A stretch of DNA of 45,802 nt from an uncultured Collinsella sp. (lineage in GTDB: Bacteria > Actinomycetota > Coriobacteriia > Coriobacteriales > Coriobacteriaceae): NCBI GenBank assembly GCA_938036665.1, contig CALHWR010000128.1:1-45802 (forward strand), read 5' to 3'. A model generated the notes under the pieces. That model worked only from the letters and a program-made list of their open reading frames with translations. It was not told where the DNA came from and did no database searches. Positions 1 to 10,659 of the stretch are shown in pieces; position 1 is the first letter of the stretch, and each line of letters begins with the position of its first letter. Position numbers and translations under genes: made by a program.

Positions 1-102
1 GGCATTGATCTTTTGATCATGCCGCCGAAGTTGAAAGGCAGATTGCCGCTCTGGCGGGTTTGCAGCGTCAACTGGTTACGCGGGCTGGTAAAACCGCGTA
101 AC
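1..102. repeat. Structured gene-end repeat, copy A (truncated by window edge)
   Basis: This is a diverged third copy of the element at 15489-15644 and 21519-21676. Positions 1-23 form a hairpin (GGCAT, unpaired T, GATC, TTTT loop, GATC, ATGCC). Positions 75-83 (GTTACGCGG) pair with 94-102 (CCGCGTAAC). Between them lies the shared block GCTCTGG...TTTGCAGCGTC. Paired positions differ from the other copies in a compensatory way: GATC/GATC here against GACC/GGTC there. The last base lies next to the stop codon of the LCP gene, as in the other copies. The 5' arm is outside the window. Confidence 0.7.
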
Positions 103-1338
103 TTAGTAGTTGGCTTCGTAGCCGTTGCCGTCGCCGGTGGGCTCTTCGTAGTAGTCCGAATCGCTCGAATCGCTTGAGTCATCGGAATCGTCAGAGCTGA
201 CCGATGAGGTTGCGGTACCGTTTGCGTAGTCGTCAGACGTGTTGTTGTTCAGGTCGCCGATCGTAGAGCTGGAACCGTTGGAAAGACCCATGGTGTTGGG
301 ACCCTTGGGATCCTTGCCGGCATCGACGCGCTCCATCATTTCCTTGAGCTCGTCCTCGTAGACAAAGACGTAGCTCACGCCGTCGATCATGGTGCTGTCG
401 TCGGCGTACGAGGGCAGGTTGGCCGAGTAGATACCGTCGACATCCATACCGCGCATGGCGTTGACCGTAGCCACGATATCCTGAACGCTCATATCGGTTA
501 CGAGCATATCGGACAGCGAATTAACCAGGCCAAAGATCTTCGTGGCATCGAAGTTATTGAGAATCTGGTTGGCAAGGGCGCCAAGCACCTGACGCTGGTG
601 GCGCATGCGTGTGTAATCGCCGTCGGCATAGGTGTAGCGGCAGCGGGCATAGGTAAGGGCGGTGGCACCGTCCATATGCTGCTGGCCAGCGGTAATCTTA
701 ATATCCAGGTGCTCGGGGTCGTCAACATCATCGGTTGCGTTAATGTCGATACCGCCAACCGAATCAATCAGCGCCTGCATTCCGTCGAAGCTGACCTCGG
801 CATAGTGGGAAATCTGAACACCGCACAGCTCGTTGACCGCCTCGACCATGGCCTCGGCGCCGCCAACGGTATGGCAGGCGTTGATCTTCATGGTCTCGCC
901 CTTGTACTCGACCTTGGTGTCGCGCGGAACGGAAATGAGCGTCGCCTGCTTTTGCGTGGGGTCGATGCGTGCCAGGATAATCGAGTCGGCACGATACGTA
1001 TCCTCGCCCGGACGGCCGTCGGTGCCAAGAAGCAGCACGTAGAACGGATCCTTTGCCTCATCGGTGTCAACCAGAACCCGACGCAGATTGTCAGTAATGA
1101 CATTAGAATCGCCGAGCTTGCCCATAATGGTGGCAAACCACAGGCCGGCAGCGGTAGTGGCACTCAGCAGCACGCCAAGCACGACAATGAGCGCGACGTG
1201 ACGAATCGTGTGGCTACGACGACGTTGGCGAGCGCGCTCGGAATAGCGAGCCACGTTATCGCGACTGTAGATCTTGGCCTGCGCACCAGTTGAGGGTCTT
1301 CGGGTGGTGGTATCCGCGAGGGGCTTTTTATTAAACAT
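103..1338 (-). CDS. LytR-CpsA-Psr (LCP) family cell-wall glycopolymer ligase
   Basis: LCP proteins transfer lipid-linked glycopolymers onto peptidoglycan outside the membrane. The 411-residue product has a basic cytoplasmic N-terminus, one membrane anchor at about residues 47-69, and an LCP domain from about residue 98 to 260. That domain shows LLLGTDGRPGEDTYRADSI, SVPRDTKV, MKINACHTVGG and the arginine-rich ARCRYTYADGDYTRMRHQ block that binds the pyrophosphate lipid in this family. The last 60 residues are a Ser/Asp/Gly-rich tail. I chose ATG at 1338; an in-frame TTG two codons upstream has no spaced Shine-Dalgarno (SD). It lies 12 bases after the murA stop, so the two are probably co-transcribed, which suits a cell-envelope pair. 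The exact polymer is not deducible. Confidence 0.9.
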   Translation of the reverse strand: MFNKKPLADTTTRRPSTGAQAKIYSRDNVARYSERARQRRRSHTIRHVALIVVLGVLLSATTAAGLWFATIMGKLGDSNVITDNLRRVLVDTDEAKDPFYVLLLGTDGRPGEDTYRADSIILARIDPTQKQATLISVPRDTKVEYKGETMKINACHTVGGAEAMVEAVNELCGVQISHYAEVSFDGMQALIDSVGGIDINATDDVDDPEHLDIKITAGQQHMDGATALTYARCRYTYADGDYTRMRHQRQVLGALANQILNNFDATKIFGLVNSLSDMLVTDMSVQDIVATVNAMRGMDVDGIYSANLPSYADDSTMIDGVSYVFVYEDELKEMMERVDAGKDPKGPNTMGLSNGSSSTIGDLNNNTSDDYANGTATSSVSSDDSDDSSDSSDSDYYEEPTGDGNGYEANY

Positions 1339-1350
1339 AGGCAACCTGTA

Positions 1351-2634
1351 TTAGTAGATGACGGGATCGGGGACGGTAGCATGCTCGACATGCGCGCCAA
1401 GCGCCTGCAGCTTTTCGACAAACTGCTCGTAGCCGCGCTTGATGTGATGGATAGCCGAAACCTCGGTCGTCCCGTCGGCGATCAAGCCCGCTACGACGAG
1501 GGCCGCTCCGCCGCGCAGATCGGGCGAGGTAACCTGTGCACCCGAGAAGCCCTTGACGCCATGAATCATGGCATGATGGCTCTCGATACGAATGTCGGCA
1601 CCCATGCGCACCAGCTCAGAGGCAAACATAAAGCGATTCTCGAAGATGTTTTCGGTAATAACAGAACTGCCGTCGGCAAGGGCGGAGAGCACCATAATCT
1701 GCGCCTGCATGTCGGTCGGGAAACCGGGGAACGGAAGCGTCTGGATGTCGACCGGCTTGATACGCTCGGCACGGTTCACATGGACGCCATCCTCGACGCG
1801 CTCGCAGTCGATACCCATGAGCTCCATCTTCTTGAGCACCATGCCCAAGTGAATGGGGCAAAAGCCCGTGACATCGACACCGCGATCGTCGGCCATCAAC
1901 GCACCGGCAACGATAAAGGTACCGGCCTCGATGCGGTCGCCCACCACGCGATGGGTAACGGGATGGAGCTCTTCCACGCCTTCGATAGTCACGACGGGCG
2001 TACCGGCGCCAACAATCTTGGCGCCCATCTCGTTGAGCATGTTAGCGAGATCGACGATCTCGGGCTCGCGGGCGGCATTGTCGATAACCGTGGTGCCCTG
2101 TGCGCGCACAGAGGCCATGATGAGGTTCTCGGTCGCACCGACGCTGGCGAACTCGAGCGTGACGGTGGTACCGCGCAGACCTTGGGGCGCATTAGCGTTG
2201 ATGTAACCGTGGGCGGTATCGAACTCAACGCCCAGGGCCTCAAGACCAAGAATATGCATATCGATCTTGCGAGCACCCAGGTTGCAGCCGCCCGGCATGG
2301 CAATTTTGGCGCGATGGAAGCGGCCCAGCAGGGGTCCCATGACGGCGGTGGAAGCGCGCATCTTGGCAACGAGCTCGTAGGGGGCCTCCCATGAATCGAC
2401 CTGAGAGGTATCAATCTCGAGCGTGTGCTCGTCGAGAACATCGATCGTAGCGCCCATGCCCTTGAGCACCTTGCCCATCACGTGGACATCGGAAATATCG
2501 GGCACGTTCTGCAGCGTCGTCTTGCCCGGTGCCAGAAGCGTTGCCGCCATGAGTTTGAGCGCGGAGTTCTTGGCGCCCGAGACGGGCACGGAGCCTCCGA
2601 TGGCGTGGCCACCCTCAACGCGGATAATATCCAA
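1351..2634 (-). CDS. murA: UDP-N-acetylglucosamine 1-carboxyvinyltransferase
   Basis: MurA transfers enolpyruvate from PEP to UDP-GlcNAc, the first committed step of peptidoglycan synthesis in the cytoplasm. The 427-residue protein has the family's full length. It shows the N-terminal VEGG...VSGAKNSALK block with Lys22 and the active-site loop MPGGCNLGARKIDMHI with Cys117, the residue alkylated by fosfomycin in MurA enzymes. The start is TTG at 2634: no upstream ATG is available, the product then begins MDIIRVEGG like other MurA proteins, and GAAAGGG lies 7 bases upstream. The gene begins just 13 bases after the T-run of the ATP synthase operon terminator, so it may depend partly on read-through. 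Confidence 0.96.
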   Translation of the reverse strand: MDIIRVEGGHAIGGSVPVSGAKNSALKLMAATLLAPGKTTLQNVPDISDVHVMGKVLKGMGATIDVLDEHTLEIDTSQVDSWEAPYELVAKMRASTAVMGPLLGRFHRAKIAMPGGCNLGARKIDMHILGLEALGVEFDTAHGYINANAPQGLRGTTVTLEFASVGATENLIMASVRAQGTTVIDNAAREPEIVDLANMLNEMGAKIVGAGTPVVTIEGVEELHPVTHRVVGDRIEAGTFIVAGALMADDRGVDVTGFCPIHLGMVLKKMELMGIDCERVEDGVHVNRAERIKPVDIQTLPFPGFPTDMQAQIMVLSALADGSSVITENIFENRFMFASELVRMGADIRIESHHAMIHGVKGFSGAQVTSPDLRGGAALVVAGLIADGTTEVSAIHHIKRGYEQFVEKLQALGAHVEHATVPDPVIY

Positions 2635-2647
2635 GGTCTACCCTTTC

Positions 2648-2686
2648 AAAAAGCATGCCCGGGGTGGCCAAGCCATCCCGGGCATG
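2648..2686 (-). terminator. Intrinsic terminator after atpC, directly upstream of murA
   Basis: On the minus strand CATGCCCGGG (2686-2677) pairs with CCCGGGCATG (2663-2654) and is followed by G and TTTTT (2652-2648). The stem continues inward with TGG/CCA. It ends the ATP synthase operon. The murA SD begins about 3 bases after the T-run, leaving no room for a separate murA promoter downstream of it. Confidence 0.85.
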
Positions 2687-2722
2687 ATGTGTTCGCAAAT
2701 GGTCGAACGCTAAATCGTTTGA

Positions 2723-3115
2723 CTATTGGGCAAGCTTGAGCTTACACCATGCGATTTCATTATAGAGGTAGGCGCGGCGTGCATCATCCTCCGACAAATT
2801 ACCCAGCTTCTCTTCAAAACCTTGAATATCAGCTTTAAGCTTGTCGGCATCGACGGTCGCCAAATCGCAAGCGCGCTCGGCGAGAACGGTCACGACATCG
2901 TCCGCAACCTGGGCATAGCCGCCGGCCACGGCAAACGTGTGGTCGACAGTGCCCATGGCCTTATCGGAAACGCGAACGTAACCGCGGTCGATCGTGCAGA
3001 TCTCGCTGGAGTGAGCAGGCAGAACGCCAAACTCGCCATCCGTGGACGGAATCGACACAAACGCAGCGTCGCCCTCATAGGCGCAGCTCACGGGGCACAC
3101 GATGCGGATACGCAT
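2723..3115 (-). CDS. atpC: F1Fo ATP synthase epsilon subunit
   Basis: Epsilon is part of the rotating central stalk and can brake ATP hydrolysis. The 130-residue product has the N-terminal beta-sandwich block (VSIPSTDGEFGVLPAHSSE) and a C-terminal helical pair rich in Asp, Glu and Lys (about residues 88-130). The ATG at 3115 lies 3 bases past the atpD stop, with a GGGGGAG SD inside the end of atpD, so translation is probably coupled. It is the last gene of the operon and is followed by a terminator. Confidence 0.93.
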   Translation of the reverse strand: MRIRIVCPVSCAYEGDAAFVSIPSTDGEFGVLPAHSSEICTIDRGYVRVSDKAMGTVDHTFAVAGGYAQVADDVVTVLAERACDLATVDADKLKADIQGFEEKLGNLSEDDARRAYLYNEIAWCKLKLAQ

Positions 3116-3118
3116 AAC

Positions 3119-5481
<2,363 letters not shown>

Positions 5482-5486
5482 GGGGC

Positions 5487-7085
5487 TTAGTTCTCCTCTG
5501 ATCCAGAAACATCCGAATGGTGCTTGGCCATGAACTGCTGCTTGAAGTCGCCGATGACGCGCAAGAGCTCAGCCTTGGTGTCATCATCGATCTTCTTGGC
5601 GCGAACCTTGTCGAGCAGCGAGCCAAAGCCATTGTCCATGTACTCGATGAGCTCGGCACGGAAGGGCAGCACGTCGGCGATCTCCAGGTCATCCAGGAAG
5701 CCCTCGTTGCCAGCGAACAGCGTAACGATCTGCTCGCCAACCTCAAACGGCTTGTAACGCGGCTGCTTCAGGAGCTCGGTCATGCGGGCACCATGGGTCA
5801 GCTGCTTCTGAGTAGCCTCGTCAAGGTCGGAGCCGAACTGGGTAAAGCCAGCGAGCTCCTGGTACGAAGCGAGGTCCAGACGAAGGTTGCCGGCGACCTG
5901 CTTCATGGCCTTGGTCTGCGCATCGCCACCAACGCGGGACACGGAAATGCCCACGTCGACTGCCGGGCGCTGGCCCTGGAAGAAGAGCTCGGACTGCAGG
6001 TAGATCTGACCATCGGTAATGGAAATGACGTTGGTCGGAATGTAGGCCGAAACGTCGCCGTCCTGAGTCTCGATGATCGGCAGTGCCGTCATGGAGCCGT
6101 AGCCGTTCTTCTTGGACATCTTGACGGCACGCTCGAGCAGACGAGAGTGCAGGTAGAAGATGTCGCCAGGATAGGCCTCGCGTCCGGGCGGACGATGCAG
6201 CGTCAGCGACATCTGACGATATGCCACGGCCTGCTTGGACAGGTCGTCGTAGATGACGAGCACGTGACCGCCGGGGTTGGTCTCGCTGGCGGGCTTGCCG
6301 TCCTCGCCGTTGTACATAAAGAACTCGCCGATAGCGGCACCGGCCATAGGCGCGATGTACTGCATAGGGGCGGAATCGGCAGCGGTGGCCGAAACGATGA
6401 TGGTGTAGTCGAGCGCACCGTGCTGAGCGAGGGTCTCGCGAATGTTAGCAACCGTGGAGGCCTTCTGGCCGATGGCGACATAGATGCAAACCATGCCCTT
6501 GCCGCGCTGATTGAGGATAGCGTCGATGGCAATGGCGGTCTTACCGGTCTGACGGTCGCCGATGATGAGCTCACGCTGACCGCGGCCGATAGGCACCATG
6601 GAGTCGATAGCCAACAGGCCGGTCTGAACCGGCTCGCACACCGGGGTACGGTCGATGACACCGGGGGCCTTGAACTCGATGGGGCGACGGTGCGTGGCGA
6701 CGATGTCACCCAAACCGTCGATAGGCTGGCCGAGCGGATTGACGACGCGGCCGAGCATGGCGCGGCTCACAGGGATATCCATAATGCGGCCAGTGGTGCG
6801 GCACTCGTCGCCTTCCTTGATGGCGTCGACGGCACCGAACAGAACGGCGCCGACCTCGTCACGGTCAAGGTTCTGGGCAAGGCCGAAGACGGTCTCACCG
6901 GTATCGGAGCTCTTGAACTCCAGAAGCTCGCCTGCCATGGCGCTCTTGAGGCCGGAGACGCGCGCGATGCCGTCGCCTACCTCGTCGACCGTTGAAACCT
7001 CATGCGTATCGACCGTCGCGGAGAGGCTCGTGAGCTGCTCCTGCAGTTTCTTGGCGATATCCTGGGCATTGAGGGTTTCGGACAT
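5487..7085 (-). CDS. atpA: F1Fo ATP synthase alpha subunit
   Basis: Alpha is the non-catalytic nucleotide-binding subunit of the F1 head. The 532-residue protein contains the P-loop GDRQTGKT, the [10 protein letters not shown] block, and [20 protein letters not shown], which holds the conserved arginine that reaches the catalytic site of beta. The N-terminal 25 residues ([20 protein letters not shown]) form the usual helix that docks on delta. The start ATG overlaps the atpH stop (TAATG). Length and motif order are normal. Confidence 0.98.
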   Translation of the reverse strand: MSETLNAQDIAKKLQEQLTSLSATVDTHEVSTVDEVGDGIARVSGLKSAMAGELLEFKSSDTGETVFGLAQNLDRDEVGAVLFGAVDAIKEGDECRTTGRIMDIPVSRAMLGRVVNPLGQPIDGLGDIVATHRRPIEFKAPGVIDRTPVCEPVQTGLLAIDSMVPIGRGQRELIIGDRQTGKTAIAIDAILNQRGKGMVCIYVAIGQKASTVANIRETLAQHGALDYTIIVSATAADSAPMQYIAPMAGAAIGEFFMYNGEDGKPASETNPGGHVLVIYDDLSKQAVAYRQMSLTLHRPPGREAYPGDIFYLHSRLLERAVKMSKKNGYGSMTALPIIETQDGDVSAYIPTNVISITDGQIYLQSELFFQGQRPAVDVGISVSRVGGDAQTKAMKQVAGNLRLDLASYQELAGFTQFGSDLDEATQKQLTHGARMTELLKQPRYKPFEVGEQIVTLFAGNEGFLDDLEIADVLPFRAELIEYMDNGFGSLLDKVRAKKIDDDTKAELLRVIGDFKQQFMAKHHSDVSGSEEN

Positions 7086-7561
7086 TAGGCTTCACCTCCG
7101 TACGAATTAGCAGAGTTTGCGAGGGTCTCCTGCGCGATGCGCAGCTGCGTCTTGACGGAAATATCACGACGCTCGCCGCGGGCCTCGAGCACCAGGCCGC
7201 CCACGATAGACGGGTCGACCTGCTCGATAAGGAATACCTTGCGGCCGAAGTCCTGCTCGCATTTCTTAGTGATGGTTTGACGCAGCTCGTCGTCGAGCGG
7301 GATCGCCGTGGTGACGGTCACGCCCACTACATCCTCGTCTTCCTCGGCAACATACTTAAAGGCAGCTGCCACCTTGGGAAGAAGGTCGAGCTGGTCGCGC
7401 TTGGACATGGTGTCGAGCACAGCGATGATCTCGGGGCTGGCGCTAGCCAGACGCTCGATCATCTCGAGGTCCTCGAACACATGGTTCTCGGCCTTGGCGG
7501 CTTCCAAAAGGGAGCGCGCGTAGGTCTCGAGCACCTTGTCCTGATAGCGGCTAGTCGGCAT
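7085..7561 (-). CDS. atpH: F1Fo ATP synthase delta subunit
   Basis: Delta joins the F1 head to the peripheral stalk. The 158-residue product is slightly shorter than the common 175-180. It has the N-terminal helical domain ([20 protein letters not shown]) and the C-terminal signature ([20 protein letters not shown]) typical of OSCP/delta proteins. The ATG at 7561 falls inside the end of atpF (11-base overlap), and its stop overlaps the atpA start. This tight packing suggests coupled translation. Confidence 0.94.
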   Translation of the reverse strand: MPTSRYQDKVLETYARSLLEAAKAENHVFEDLEMIERLASASPEIIAVLDTMSKRDQLDLLPKVAAAFKYVAEEDEDVVGVTVTTAIPLDDELRQTITKKCEQDFGRKVFLIEQVDPSIVGGLVLEARGERRDISVKTQLRIAQETLANSANSYGGEA

Positions 7562-8153
7562 TCAGGCTACCTGCTTCCTGGATGTAGCGCTCGATGAGCT
7601 TCTTCTGCTCGGCCTCGTCGTCGAGTGCCTCGCCCACGATCTTGGTGGCGACGGCAACGGACAGGTCGGCGATAGAGCTCGCGGCACCGGCGTAGATGGA
7701 CTTGCGCTCGTCCTCGACGGTCGTGTGGGCCTTGGCGATGATCTCCTCGGCCTCCTTGTGAGCAGCCTCGATGATACGGGCGCGCTCGGACTCGGCGTCC
7801 TTACGGGCCTCGAGAACGATGTCGGCAGCCTGACGACGGGCGTCGGTAACGATCGAGTCGGACTCAGCGCGCTTGGCGATAGCCTCCTGCTTGGTCTTCT
7901 CGGCCTCGTCGAGGCTCTCCTCGATCTTCTTGCCGCGCTCCTCCATGGTTTTCATGATGCCCGGCAGGGCGACCTTGGCCAGCACGATCCAGATGATCAG
8001 GAAGGCGATAAGCGCCGGGATGAACTCCGCCATCTTAGGGATGAGGATGTCCGCACCGGCAGCGCCGTCCTCGGCGAACGCGGAAACCGGCATGAGCAGC
8101 GCGGCCGCGGACGCGGAGAGTGCGATCGCGCTCTTCTGGGATGAAAGATTCAT
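7551..8153 (-). CDS. atpF: F1Fo ATP synthase b subunit with signal-peptide-like N-terminus
   Basis: The b subunit forms the peripheral stalk that holds F1 still against Fo. After a membrane helix (about residues 43-63, FIPALIAFLIIWIVLAKVAL) comes a long charged coiled coil (about 64-175) and a short C-terminal delta-binding part. Oddly, the 200-residue product starts with about 27 residues that look like a cleavable signal peptide: a lysine, a hydrophobic core (SAIALSASAAALLMPV), then an A-x-A site (SAFA before ED). Most b subunits begin directly with the membrane helix. The ATG at 8153 sits 15 bases after the atpE stop. Confidence 0.93.
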   Translation of the reverse strand: MNLSSQKSAIALSASAAALLMPVSAFAEDGAAGADILIPKMAEFIPALIAFLIIWIVLAKVALPGIMKTMEERGKKIEESLDEAEKTKQEAIAKRAESDSIVTDARRQAADIVLEARKDAESERARIIEAAHKEAEEIIAKAHTTVEDERKSIYAGAASSIADLSVAVATKIVGEALDDEAEQKKLIERYIQEAGSLNAD

Positions 8154-8168
8154 ACTTGACGCTCCGTG

Positions 8169-8363
8169 CTATTTAACGATCAGCGCGACAACGAAGCCGA
8201 TCAGAGCCAGAGCCTCGCCGAAGGCGGAGCCCATGATGAAGACGGTGAACACGCGGCCCTGGACCTCAGGCTGACGGGCCATAGCACCCGTAGCACCCAG
8301 AGCAGACAGGCCGATAGCAAGACCAGCACCGATAACACCGAGACCGTAACCGATAACTCCCAC
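8169..8363 (-). CDS. atpE: F1Fo ATP synthase c subunit (unusually short)
   Basis: The c subunit forms the ion-translocating ring of Fo. Its 64 residues comprise a glycine-rich first helix (YGLGVIGAGLAIGLSALG), the ARQPE polar loop (residues 29-33) and a second helix carrying the ion-binding Glu50 (GSAFGEALALIGF). There is no Gln in helix 1 and no Ser/Thr after the Glu, so the Na+ signature is absent and proton coupling is expected. The start is GTG at 8363 with AAAGGAGG four bases upstream. An in-frame TAA nine codons upstream, with no other start between, rules out a longer form. The first helix therefore lacks roughly the first dozen residues found in most c subunits. Confidence 0.93.
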   Translation of the reverse strand: MGVIGYGLGVIGAGLAIGLSALGATGAMARQPEVQGRVFTVFIMGSAFGEALALIGFVVALIVK

Positions 8364-8489
8364 GATTCCTCCTTTGTCGTGCGTGTCTTATTTCACGCAG
8401 GATAACCTTTTTTATAACTGCCGGGCTCCATGGGTACGGGCACCGGCGGTTTAACGAATTGCCTTACCTTTTAAGGCGCGAACGGAGGT
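8364..8489 (-). promoter_or_regulatory. atpB-atpE spacer / atpE leader
   Basis: This 126-base spacer is by far the longest gap within the ATP synthase operon. On the minus strand it can form GCCTT/AAGGC soon after the atpB stop and a CCGG-based hairpin further on. It ends with a strong SD before atpE. Structured atpE leaders that raise c-subunit translation are known in other bacteria, because about 10 copies per complex are needed. That role here is inferred. Confidence 0.35.
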
Positions 8490-9293
8490 CTACTCCTCCT
8501 CCGCGACCTCCTCTGCCTCGGAGACATACACGGCGGTAAGGACCGTGAAGACGTAAGCCTGGATGGCGCCGACCACAAGCTCGATCGCATAGATCAGGAT
8601 GAGAATGGCAAGCCAGGCCAGCGAAGGCAGGGCGCCGACGGCGTGGGCCGCGGAAACCTGCTGAAGCAGCGGCTGCATGAACATGCTCGCCATGATGGCG
8701 AACGAGCCCATGACCACGTGTCCTGCGAACATATTGCAGAACAGACGGACGGCAAGCGTGATGAGGCGCAGGAAGGTCGAAAAAAGCTCGACGACCCACA
8801 CAAGCACGTTCATCGGGAAGCTTACGCCCTGCGGGGCGAGGCTCTTGATGTAGCCGATCACGCCGTGAGCCTTGCATCCGTAGTAGATGAAGTACACGAA
8901 GGCGAAGATGGCGAGCGCGGCGGTGGAGCCGATTGCGCCGGTGCCGGGCTTCATTCCCGGGATCAGGCCGATCATGTTATTAATCAGGATGAACAGGAAA
9001 AGCGAGCACAGGAACGGGAAGTGCTTCTTCCAGTTCTCACCCACGACGCCCTTGCCGATATCGTTCTCGACGTACTCGATGATGTACTCGAAACCGTTGA
9101 CGAAGAAGCCCTTGGGGACCAGGGTCTGCTTCTTCTTGAACACGGCCAGGACGATCAGGAGCACGATCGTGGAGACGATCAGCCAAAACGAGTACTGCGT
9201 GATGCCGCAGCTCAGATCGCCCACGACAGGGGTGGAGCTGAACTCGCTGACCAGATGATTAATCTCATCAGGCAGCTTTTCAAAAATTTCCAC
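8490..9293 (-). CDS. atpB: F1Fo ATP synthase a subunit
   Basis: Subunit a is the stator channel of Fo. The 267-residue integral membrane protein has about six hydrophobic segments. It contains the essential arginine block ITLAVRLFCNMFAGHVVMG in the penultimate long helix and a C-terminal IYAIELVVGAIQAYVFTVL segment, both diagnostic. The start is GTG at 9293 with CGAAAGG seven bases upstream; no ATG fits. The gene begins 3 bases after the stop of the preceding small membrane gene, so coupling is likely. Confidence 0.96.
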   Translation of the reverse strand: MEIFEKLPDEINHLVSEFSSTPVVGDLSCGITQYSFWLIVSTIVLLIVLAVFKKKQTLVPKGFFVNGFEYIIEYVENDIGKGVVGENWKKHFPFLCSLFLFILINNMIGLIPGMKPGTGAIGSTAALAIFAFVYFIYYGCKAHGVIGYIKSLAPQGVSFPMNVLVWVVELFSTFLRLITLAVRLFCNMFAGHVVMGSFAIMASMFMQPLLQQVSAAHAVGALPSLAWLAILILIYAIELVVGAIQAYVFTVLTAVYVSEAEEVAEEE

Positions 9294-9296
9294 GAC

Positions 9297-9620
9297 TTAC
9301 CTTTCGACCTCATGAGGATCTCGCAGCGCCTTGGCGACGCGAACCGTGCAGGCGGCCATAAAGGCCACGAAGCCGATCGCCTCGCCCAGGAGGAACATAC
9401 GAAATGCCTCTCCGAACAACGCAAACACAACCAAGGTAAAGACAAGCAACGCGATCGCCGAGACCGCGAGACTCACCATGCCCTTGAGCATGTCCGCATT
9501 CTGTTTATCGTCAAGAACCGGCTTGAGCGTAAAGACAAAGGGGAGAAAGGCGACCGCGCCCGCGATGGCGCCTGCAACGATAGCGAGCAGATCGGCTATC
9601 TGAAACACTGGCGTCCTCAC
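9297..9620 (-). CDS. Small membrane protein in the AtpI position
   Basis: The product is up to 107 residues with about three to four hydrophobic segments (LLAIVAGAIAGAVAFLPFVF, VSLAVSAIALLVFTLVVFAL, LLGEAIGFVAFMAACTV). It occupies the place of atpI, the first gene of many atp operons, whose product assists c-ring assembly or ion supply. Sequence likeness to AtpI is weak, so the assignment rests on topology and position. Two starts compete: GTG at 9620 (SD very close) and GTG at 9608, giving MFQIADLL, with GAGG six bases upstream. I list the longer form. Confidence 0.7.
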   Translation of the reverse strand: MRTPVFQIADLLAIVAGAIAGAVAFLPFVFTLKPVLDDKQNADMLKGMVSLAVSAIALLVFTLVVFALFGEAFRMFLLGEAIGFVAFMAACTVRVAKALRDPHEVER

Positions 9621-9670
9621 TTTCCTTTTCTAACGCTTCCCAGAACAGTTCCCGCCAAACATTGGTGACT

Positions 9671-9698
9671 ATTGTACGAGCCAATCGCTAAAGTACAA
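9671..9698 (-). promoter_or_regulatory. Promoter of the ATP synthase operon
   Basis: On the minus strand TTGTAC (9698-9693) and TACAAT (9676-9671) are separated by 16 bases. They match the -35 and -10 consensus of the main sigma factor at 4 and 5 of 6 positions. Transcription would start near 9664, about 45-55 bases before the first gene. Confidence 0.65.
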
Positions 9699-9889
9699 CC
9701 GAAAAAGCATCGGTTAATACGCACCTGTTCGTTTTCTTAAGACCTTCTTTATGCCGCAGGTAGGTAATACGTTTTTCTCGAACCCCTCTGGGCTAAACGT
9801 CCGTTAACAGGAGTGCGCGTGGACGTCTTTTGCTCGCCCGCGCGCACCATTTCTTCGTATTTGTGACCGTAGCCGACAAGACCCAACGA

Positions 9890-10537
9890 CTAGAGCGTGC
9901 CGTAGATGCGGTCGCCGGCGTCGCCCAGGCCGGGAACGATGTAGGCGGCCTCGTTGAGATGGTCATCGATGGCGCAGGTATAGATATGCACATCGGGATC
10001 TTTTTCGGTCAGCGACTTGAGGCCCTCGGGGGCCGCGACGATGCACAGCATGCGGATGTCCTTGACACCGCGCTCGCGCAGGTAGCTGATAGCCATCTCG
10101 GCTGAGCCACCCGTGGCCAGCATGGGGTCGACAACCAGGCAAATGCGCTGGTCGATATCCTTGGGCATCTTGCAGTAATACTCGTGCGGCTCATGGGTGA
10201 CCTCGTCGCGCTCCATGCCGATATGACCCACGCGAGCGGAGGGCACCAGGTCGAGGATGCCATCGACCATGCCAAGGCCTGCACGCAGGATGGGAACGAT
10301 GGCGAGCTTCTTGCCGGCGAGCTGCTTAAACGTGGCGGTGGTGATGGGGGTCTCGACCTCGACGTCTTCCATGGGCAGGTCGCGCATGGCCTCGTAGCCG
10401 TCAAAAAGCGCAAGCTCGCGCACGAGCTGGCGGAACTGATTGGTGCCGGTGCTCTTGTCGCGCAAGATCGACAGCTTGTGCTGGACGAGTGGGTGATCGA
10501 CAAGGGTCACACGGGACGTATCGTAGGTGACGGTCAT
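9890..10537 (-). CDS. upp: Uracil phosphoribosyltransferase
   Basis: Upp converts uracil and PRPP to UMP in pyrimidine salvage. The 215-residue product contains the PRPP-binding loop [11 protein letters not shown], the [12 protein letters not shown] block, and the C-terminal uracil-binding [16 protein letters not shown], all diagnostic. I chose ATG at 10537 over a longer reading frame because the product then starts like other Upp proteins and GAAAGGGG lies upstream. A 122-base leader separates it from glpK. That leader can form a GCACGGCG/CGCCGTGC hairpin about 60 bases before the start, so leader-based control is possible but unproven. Confidence 0.96.
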   Translation of the reverse strand: MTVTYDTSRVTLVDHPLVQHKLSILRDKSTGTNQFRQLVRELALFDGYEAMRDLPMEDVEVETPITTATFKQLAGKKLAIVPILRAGLGMVDGILDLVPSARVGHIGMERDEVTHEPHEYYCKMPKDIDQRICLVVDPMLATGGSAEMAISYLRERGVKDIRMLCIVAAPEGLKSLTEKDPDVHIYTCAIDDHLNEAAYIVPGLGDAGDRIYGTL

Positions 10538-10659
10538 GGGTTGAAGCCCCTTTCGTTGCGGCCGGAAGATGGCCTTGCTGACAAGGCGCACGGCGACGTT
10601 GTTGCCGCGCGCCGTGCATAAGTTTAACGGTTTGTTGTATCGAGTGCCCCGTCGCAACC

